Assembly (NCBI RefSeq): GCF_002532075.1
Contig: NZ_LYXE01000075.1
Span: 1 to 64,000 of the forward strand
Source: Candidatus Chloroploca asiatica
GTDB taxonomy: Bacteria > Chloroflexota > Chloroflexia > Chloroflexales > Chloroflexaceae
DNA: 64,000 nucleotides
Direction: 5' to 3'
Positions 1 to 9,000 of this stretch are shown piece after piece (within the stretch, counting starts at the first letter, position 1; each line of letters starts with the position of its first letter). The notes under the pieces are model-generated. The model worked only from the letters and a program-made list of their open reading frames with translations, was not told the origin of the DNA and searched no databases. A program made the translations under genes and the position numbers.

Positions 1-3000
1 GGCGGCACCGTCTCGGTGATCGTCACCCCCGTCGCCCCAATCGTGCCCAGGTTCGTGTAGTGCAACGTGAAGGTAATCAACCCACCCGGCACCGCCGTCG
101 CTCCACCGTCCGTCTTCGTGATCGCCAGATCCGGAGCCGCCCTCACCGGCGTCGTTTCCGTGTCAGTGTTGTTCTCGTCATTCGGATCTGGCCCGTTCGT
201 GCCGTCGTCGCCAATCCGCACCGCGTTGACCACCGCAGTCACGCCCGCCGGCAACGGATTGTCCACCTGCACCACAAAGGCCACGCTGCCCGACGCCCCG
301 GCGGCCAGGTCGCCGACCGTGAACACACAGGTGCTGCCTGCGGTCGTATCCGGCTCACAGAGCCACCCCGCCACATTCGCAGCAACCGCAAAACTGGTAT
401 GCGGCGGCACCGTCTCGGTGATCGTCACCCCCGTCGCCCCAATCGTGCCCAGGTTCGTGTAGTGCAACGTGAAGGTAATGAGCCCACCCGGCACCGCCGT
501 CGCCCCGCCGTCCGTCTTCGTAATCGCCAGATCTGGTGGGATAAAGAAGCCAAAGTCAACCGTACGATTCGAGCGATCATTCGGTGCTTCACCGGGTTCA
601 GGGTTGGTGACAGGGTCGTTATCGTCGGTGGGTTCACTATTACCCGGCCCCAGCGTCACGATGCCGCTACGGATCGCACCATTCACGGGTGTATCGAGGC
701 CATTGTCATTATTGTCAACGTCGTCGTTCGGATCAGCTTCCTGGGCAGGGCCAGTGCTGCTGCGCATCGTGAACAACGGCCCATCGTCTGCAAAATTACG
801 CGCTTCAACTTCAACCAGATAATCACCGGCCAACAGGTTATCAAAGCGATAGTACCCACTGATGTCGGTGGTAGCCGTGACCAGCCTCCCCGTCGCATCA
901 GTCACCGGATTGCCCTCAGCATCAAGGAGACGGAGCATCACTCCGGCCAACCCAGGATTGGCCCCATCAGCCGCATTCAGATCACCGCTATTGTCACGGT
1001 CATACCAGACACGGTTGCCAAGGCTATACGTCGGCGTGATATTCACCAGGTAATCTTCGACCTCACCATCAGAGGCCGGACCATCGGGGCCAAGACCTGA
1101 ATCGGTGCTCAGGCGGAAACGGACACCGATCGGTGTTGCGAGCGTGGCCGTAACCGGTACATCAAAGACGACCTCCACGCTTCCATCACTCCCATTCGGT
1201 ACCGCGACGCTGGCCCGTTCACCGGGCTGATCAAACGTGCCATCGCCATTGAAATCAATAAACCCATAGAGTGTCGCTGGACGTCCGGTGATATTGAGCA
1301 CCTGCACCGTCACCGTTGCGGGAAGACCCGTCACAAACGCTGGGAGCGTCACCCCATCTTCATCATCAAGAATGCCATTGAGATCATCGCCGGTTGCCGT
1401 GGCATTCGGTTGACCATCACGCTCGGCATCAATGGCCGCACCAATGCGCAGGCCAGGCGTAATGGCATGCGAAGGCCCTTCGGCGGAGCCGCCTGTACGG
1501 GTGGTATTGTAGCTCGGCAAGCCCGGAATATTCTCGGGCAAGTCACCCCAGTCGGCTTCGGCAAAGCCAAAGTCAACGTGCAAGTTCGCGTTCTGATCCG
1601 GCGTGAAGGGATTATCAGTCTGCGCAGGATTGCCCATCCCGGGATCGCGCGTCAGCGCCTGGTCGCTTTCACCCGTTGGGGCAGCGTTTGCCACCAACGC
1701 AACCGCAATACTCCGCACCGTCGTCGTCGTCAGCAGCACCCCGTTATCGTCATTATCTTGCGCATTGGGATCGTTCGCATTGACCGGGTCACGGCTGGAC
1801 GCGAGACCCAGCACCGGCGGACTGGTGCGATCCACTTCGACAATATAGGTGCCCTCGACGAGGCCCGTGAAGAGGTACCGCCCATCCACATCGGTGGTCG
1901 TCGTCAAGAGTTCGGTGCGCCCATCGGCGGCAAAGAGCCGTACCGTCACATCGGCGATCCCAGGTTCGCTCCCCGTGCGCAGGCCATCATTGGCCGTACC
2001 CCCACCGGCACCGTTATCCAACCAGACCAGATTGCCCAGGCTCATCCCATAGAAGCCAAAGTCAAGCGTCTGGTTATCGCTATTATCAGGGCGATAGGCC
2101 GGGTTGGGGTCAAGATCCGGATCTTCGCCAACGGGCTCGGCACCGGGCTCAAGTGTCACCGCCTGGGCCAACACCCCACCCGCATAGAACCCACTGGTCT
2201 GGAACGCCCCATTATCATCACCGTCTGTCCGATCCGTCTTCGGATCTGGCGGCGCGATTTCGGTACGCACCCCGGCAGACGTCAGCGTCGTCCCACTGCT
2301 GAAGAGTCCACGAAGCGTTCCGGTGATGGGATCAAACTCACTGGCAGGAATGCCGACCACATAGCTGCCCGGCGTGAGCAACTGGAGATTGCCCAGCGCA
2401 TCGGGGCGCGTGGTAAAGAGATAGAGCCCATCGGTGATCGTCGTCGTAAACGAGACGGGTTGCGTTTCATCTACGCCGCCGGTGTCACGATTATCCTCAA
2501 GGATGCCATTGCCATCGGCATCAAAGAAGAGCTCGACGCGCACCCCAGGGATGCCGACCTCATTGGCATCAATCTGCCGATTATTATTGGTATCGTACCA
2601 GACCTGGTTGCCCACACTCACCGGGCGGAAGAAGCCAAAGTCAACCGTACGATTCGAGCGATCATTCGGTGCTTCACCGGGCTCAGGATTGGTCGTTGGA
2701 TCGTTATCGTTCGTTGGCTCATCGGCACCGGGACCCAGCGTCACAAGGCCGCTGCGGATCGCACCATTCACGGGTGTATCCAGGCCATTGTCATTATTGT
2801 CGCCGTTCTCGTTCGGATCAGCTTCCTGAGCAGGGCCAGTGCTCGAGAGGAACTGTACTAAAACACCATCATCGGTAAAGTTCTCAGCAACAACTTCCAC
2901 CAGATAATCACCAGCCAACAGATTATCAAAGCGATAATATCCACCACCGGACGTACGCTGATCAGCGACCGGGTTACCAGAGGCATCAGTAACTGCATTG

Positions 3001-6000
3001 CCATCACGATCGAGCAACCGAACAAGCACCTCGTCAAGTCCAGGATTAGCTCCATCAGCCGCATTCAGATCACCACTATTGTCACGGTCATACCAGACGC
3101 GGTTGCCAAGTGAGAAGTACCGCACAAAGCCAAAGTCAACCGTCGGATCAGCGGTCAACCCGAGCGTCGTCGTGATCAGCGTATTGTTCTGACTGCCCGC
3201 ATTGCCAGGCGTGATGGTCACCGGATTGCTCGTCACCGCACCAGAATTGCGCCCAGGACCATTGTCGTCCTGATCAACATTGGTGTTGGGATCATTAGTG
3301 CCAGCCGTATCAAGTGTACTGACATAGCCCAACGGCGGCGTCACCTGGACACGGTAGGAGCCCTGTGGCAAACCGCGCAACTGATAACGGCCATCCGCCA
3401 AGGTAAGCACGGGCAGCAGATTCGCGTCGTCGTCCGTCCCAAGGATACCATCAGGCCCCACCGGGATCTCAGTTGCGCCATCGCCGCTGAAGAGGCGGAC
3501 AGCAACACCGGCAAGCCCGGTTTCACCTGCATCAAAGAAGCCATTGAGGGCATTCGCTGGGGTTGAACCACCATCATCAAGCCAGACGAGATTGCCGAGG
3601 CTTGTCGTATAGAAGCCAAAGTCAATCGTGAGATCACTATTCTCATCAAGAATAGCAACGCTATTCGGGGCAACCCCCGCCTCCTCAGGCTCACCCGTGG
3701 GGGCCTGCGTCGCGACCACCATCACCGGTTGACTGAGCACGCCACCGTCAAAGAAGGGGGCCAGCGGGAGTTGGAGCGTGCCATTATCATCGCGATCAAC
3801 CTGGTTGTTCGGATCGGGGGCACTGGTTTCGGTGATCACCCCGGTCGCATCGATCGTCGTGCCGCTGCTATGGTAGCCTGCGAGCGCTGCACCGGTGGCA
3901 AACTGGATCGCGGGAATACCAATCACGTACTGGCCCGGATAGAGCGGCAGAGTCGCGGTGAGCACCGCTCCATCGCGATGGGTCTGCTCAGTGAAGAGAT
4001 AGAAGCCATCCGCGTCGGTGGTTGTTTCGGCGATCCAGATCTGCTCGTCGCCCGTCAGTTGTCCGTCGCGGTCGGCATCGAGGAAGAGTTGCACGGTGAC
4101 ACTGGGAACACCCGTTGACGAGCCGAGGGTCGCGCCGGCACCGTCGTTGTCCAAGCCATCGTTGTTGGTATCGTAGAAGACCCGATTGCCCAGACTGATC
4201 GGCGGGAAGATGATTGGGGTCGTCTCATCGGTCTCATTATTGCGAAGATCGGGATCCGGCCCGTTCGCACCATCGTCGCCAATCCGCGCCGCATTGACCA
4301 CCTCGTTCACGCCAACCGGCAACGGGTTATCAACGCGCACCACAAAGGACTCGCTCCCCGACGCGCCGGCCGCCAGGTCGCCGACCGTGAACAAACAGGT
4401 GCTGCCTGCGGTGTTATCGGGGTCACAGAGCCACCCGGCTGGGCCAGCAAAGCGGGTATGCAACGGCACCGTCTCGGTGATCGTCACCCCCGTCACGCCA
4501 ATCGTGCCCAGGTTCGTGTAGTGCAGGGTGAAGGTGATCAACCCACCCGGCACCGCCGTCGCCCCGCCGTCCGTCTTCGTGATCGCGAGATCCGGGGCCA
4601 CGATGGTGATCGGATCATCGTCACTCGTTTCTGGCTGGTTTCGCTCGGTGGGATCAGGGCCTGGCAGGCTCGTCGCACGGGTGATCGTGGCGGTGTTGGA
4701 CAGGATGGTGCCCGCGTCCAAATCAGCGTCCAGGGTAACCGCAAAGGTAAAGGTGCGGCTTGCTGCAGCAGGAATATCACCACCTGTGTACCGTACGACC
4801 GTGTCGCTGCCGCTGATGGACGTTGTGTAGGTGAAGCCACTCGGGGTCGTGCCCTCTTGCACATCGCTGAACTGGGTCTGTGGCAATGGGTCGATGATGA
4901 CCACATCATAGGCCGTCGAGGTGCCGGTATTGGTGACGATCAGGGTGACGGTGACCGTTTCGCCTGCGTAGGCCGTTGGCTGGCTAAACTGCTTGTCAAT
5001 GACCAGACGTGGCTCGACGACGGTGACATTAACCGGGTTGCTTGTGACGGGCGGGTTGTTGCCGGCGACCAAACTCGCCCGGTTGGTGAGGGTGGTCTGT
5101 GGGGTAAGCCCGCTGTTGCCCGACACGTCAAGCACCCGCGCCTGTAGTTGCACGCGGAAGCTGTTGTTGGTCGGGTCGTTGTCGGGGGTAACGGTAATCG
5201 CGCCCCAGGTAAGAATCACCGGATCACCGTTGCCGCCCGCTGCGGTTACGTTGGCAGCAGGGAGCGTGCCGTTAAAGCCGGTGGTGTCAGTAATGAGGGT
5301 ACCGGTGACGTAGGCCATTCCGCTGGGCAACGTGTCGGTGAGCACAAGCGATGGCGTGAGCCCCTCGGGAAGGGTGATGGTAAGGGTGTAGGTAACGATC
5401 TCGCCGATGGTGACATTGCTGCCAGTAGTGTCAGCGAGCGAGGTACCCGCCAGCACTTTGCTTAGTTCGGCAGCATCCAGGGTTGTGCTGGTGCTAGCGC
5501 TCTGGCTATAGTTGTTGGGGCGCCCATCTGCCCCATCAGAGCCATCGCGTTCACCGGTGGTTGAACCTGGCGCACCGGGAGTCGTGGAACCAGTAGGATT
5601 GTCTGGGGTGCCATTCGTACCGGGCAAACTGGTATAGACGAGCCTGGCGGTATTGGTGATGATTTGCCCGCCGCTAACCGCGTCGGTAACAATCGCCGTA
5701 TAGGTAATCGCGACGCTCCCTCCGACCGGTACGCTGGTGACGGTGACCGAGACGACGTTGCCACTCGAAGCATCACTCAATCCAGTGGCACCGCCACTCA
5801 AGGTGGGTGTCACGGGCAGACTCAGCGTCAACTCAGGCGGCAACGCATCAGTCAGTTGCACCTCAAAGGCATCGGTTGTGCCAGTGTTGGTATAGGTGAC
5901 CAGGTAGGTAACCAGATCACCGGCATCGCTCGGCGGATCCACAATGCGCTTGTCAAGCACCAGCCGTGGCTCAACAATGGTCACGCTGACCTCGTTCGAG

Positions 6001-9000
6001 TCGAGCCCATTCTGGGTTCCATTGATAAAGACCCGGAAGCGATTCGTGCGGACATCGCCATCATCATTGCGACTGGCCGCATCCGTATTGTTATTGTCAA
6101 CCAGGGCGTTGAACTCAACGATTACATATTCGGCATCAGGGTCGTCATCACGGTTGACGAGCGTGCCAAGATTGAAGGTGATCAGGCCAGTGCTGGTAAT
6201 GACATCCTCAGCGCGAAGGGTTCCGGTAATCAAGCCTGAGTCGACAGCGGTAATCGTCGCGGCACTGCCAATAAGATTGGGAATATCCAGCGGGAGCGTG
6301 CTCGTGATGCCGTCGTCATTGCTGACAAAGGCAACCCGGGCCGTCTCGGTGAGATAGGTCAACCCGGCAGGCAGCAGATCAACCAGTTGCAATGACGGAC
6401 TCGTGCCTTCGGGAAGTTCGACGGCAAGGCGATAGCGCACAATCTCGCCGATGGCGACATTAGCGTCGCTCGTATGCGCCTCAGAGGTCGTGACCAGCGT
6501 TTTAACCAGGGCTACCAGCGGCACCTCAACCCTGGCGTCGTCACTGTCGTTATAGTTGTTTTGCGCTGGTGTGCCCGAGCCGGTGCGCTCACCATCAATT
6601 GCCCCCGGTTCCCCAGGGGTTTCCGAACCGGTGGGATTGTCGCCAATCGGGGTTCCATTCTCTTCCAGCAGGCTCGTATAGGTCAGATACGCCGTATTGG
6701 TGATGATCTCGCCCGGCGTGACCGTAACGAGCGCAAGCGCCTCGTAGGTCAGCACAATGCCTTCATTGGGCGGCATCTGGTCTACAGACACCTCGACGGT
6801 GTTGCCAGACGAAGCATCATTGGCACCAATAATCCCCCCTGAAGGCGTAATTGCGACCGTGTTCGTGAGCAACTGCAAGGTTGCCGGAAGCGTATCGGTC
6901 AACTGCACATCAAAGGCATCGGTCGTACCGGTATTGGTATAGGTGACACGATAGGAGATCAGATCACCGGCATCAATAGTTGCGTCAGCAGGGCTAATGA
7001 CCTGCTTGTCAACCGTGATCGCGGGTTCAACCACCGTCGTGTTTACCTCATTCGAAGGTGGGCCGACCTGTGTCCCCGCAATGCGTACGATAAACGTATT
7101 GACATGGGTAAAACCAGCAACATTGGCCGGAATATTCTCGACGAGCGCGTTGAACTCGACGATCACATATTCGGCATCCGGATCACTATCATAGTTGACG
7201 AGCGTGCCAAGATTGAAGGTGATCAGGCCAGTGCTGGTAATGACATCCTCAGCGCGAAGGGTTCCGGTAATCAAGCCTGAGTCGACAGCGGTAATCGTCG
7301 CGGCACTGCCAATAAGATTGGGAATATCCAGCGGGAGCGTGCTCGTGATGCCGTCGTCATTGCTGACAAAGGCAACCCGGGCCGTCTCGGTGAGATAGGT
7401 CAACCCGGCAGGCAGCAGATCAACCAGTTGCAACGACGGACTCGTGCCTTCGGGCAGTTCTACCGCAAGGCGGTAGCGCACAATCTCGCCGATGGCAACC
7501 TCAGCATCCTCATCGCTCGTATGCCCTTCCGACGTCGCCACAAGACTCTTTTCAGGCACGGGAACAAAGACCGTCAGCGTCGCATCGTCACTCGTACGAT
7601 AATCATTGACGCCCCCACTGCCGGTACGTTCGCCATCGCGTTCACCAGGGGTGCCCGTGTTAGGCGAACCCGTCGGATTGGTCGTTGTCCCATTCAGATC
7701 AGGCAGGCTTGTCCAGGTTAGGATGGCGGTATTGGTCAGTTGCTGGGCCGGGATGACACTCGTCTCGACCTGAACTTGATACTCAATCACCAGTTCGGCA
7801 CCCACCGAGAAGGTGGCTGTCTCAATGATCAGGGTGCTGGAGGGATTGTCAAACGACCATACTGTATTTGTTACGCCACCAGTTTCAGTAATGTTTGGTG
7901 GGCTGAAGATGTCAAAACTCAACCCAGCAGGCACAGGATCAGCGATGACCAGATCAAAGCCTGTCGTCGGGCTCGTATTGGTCACGGTGATGCGATAGGT
8001 GACGAAGTCACCCGCGTCACCTTCGGCATCAGCCGGATTAACAATAGCTTTGGCAAGCGTGAGGGATGGCTCGATGACACGTAGCGTGACGGTATTCGAG
8101 TTCTCTGCACCACTACTTGTAGGCACGACCTCCCCATCACGCAAGACCTGAAAACGATTGGGGAGATTGGTGCCCTGCTGGTTGCTAGCCAGATTCTCGA
8201 CGAGCGCGTTGAACTCGACGATCACATATTCGGCATCAACGTCACTATCACGATTGACGAGCGTGCCAAAGTTGAAGGTGACGCTATTTGTGCTTGTTAC
8301 CACGTTGCTTGGCGAGAAGACGCCTGTGATGCTGATCGAAGGCGTCTCTGTCAGCGTTGCCGAGTTGCCAATGATCGTAGGCACACCATCAGCGATGAGC
8401 GTCGTCGTCATGCCGGCGCCATTGCTGACAAACGCAAACCGGGCCGTCTCGGTGAGATAGGTCAGACCGGGCGGCAAAACATCACGAATCTGAAACTCGC
8501 TCCACTGACCTTCCGGAACGCGCACGGCGAGGCGGAAGCGGGCAATTTCACCGATGACAACATCGGTACCTGTCGTATGCGCCTCCGACGTTGTGACCAG
8601 GCTCTTGACCAAGTTTGGGCTAGCCGAGGTGACCGTCGTTGAAGCGGTAAGATCGCTCGCATGATTCGGCCCACCCTCGTCGCCCGCATAATTGACCAGC
8701 GTTGCCCGATTGACAATCGGCGTATTGGGTGGAATATCCGGATCCACCTGCAGATCGTAGGTAATCAGAATGATGTTATTGCCACTGGAGGGATCGTAGA
8801 CCTGACAGACTCCTTCGTCGCCGGAAGGATCAATGAGCTCGATCCCGTTTCCAAAGAGATCGCCGGTGTATGAAATGACCTCACCTGTGCCATAGCGTAC
8901 CTGCAGGTTCAAACTATACGGGTCAGTGGGAATGATCAAGCCAAAAGGCAACGTATCCGTAATGACCAAGTCAAACGCACCTTTGAGGCTGGAACCGGTA

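Noticed and set aside
60-2861. Long plus-strand open frames over the first 3 kb
   Set aside because: They are shadows of the repetitive minus-strand giant gene; the minus frame gives continuous DUF11/SdrD-B protein, while the plus frames give repetitive arginine- or serine-rich text.
1-4605. CRISPR-like spaced repeats
   Set aside because: The repeats are 130 bp or longer, in frame, with coding spacers of protein-module length; they are domain repeats.
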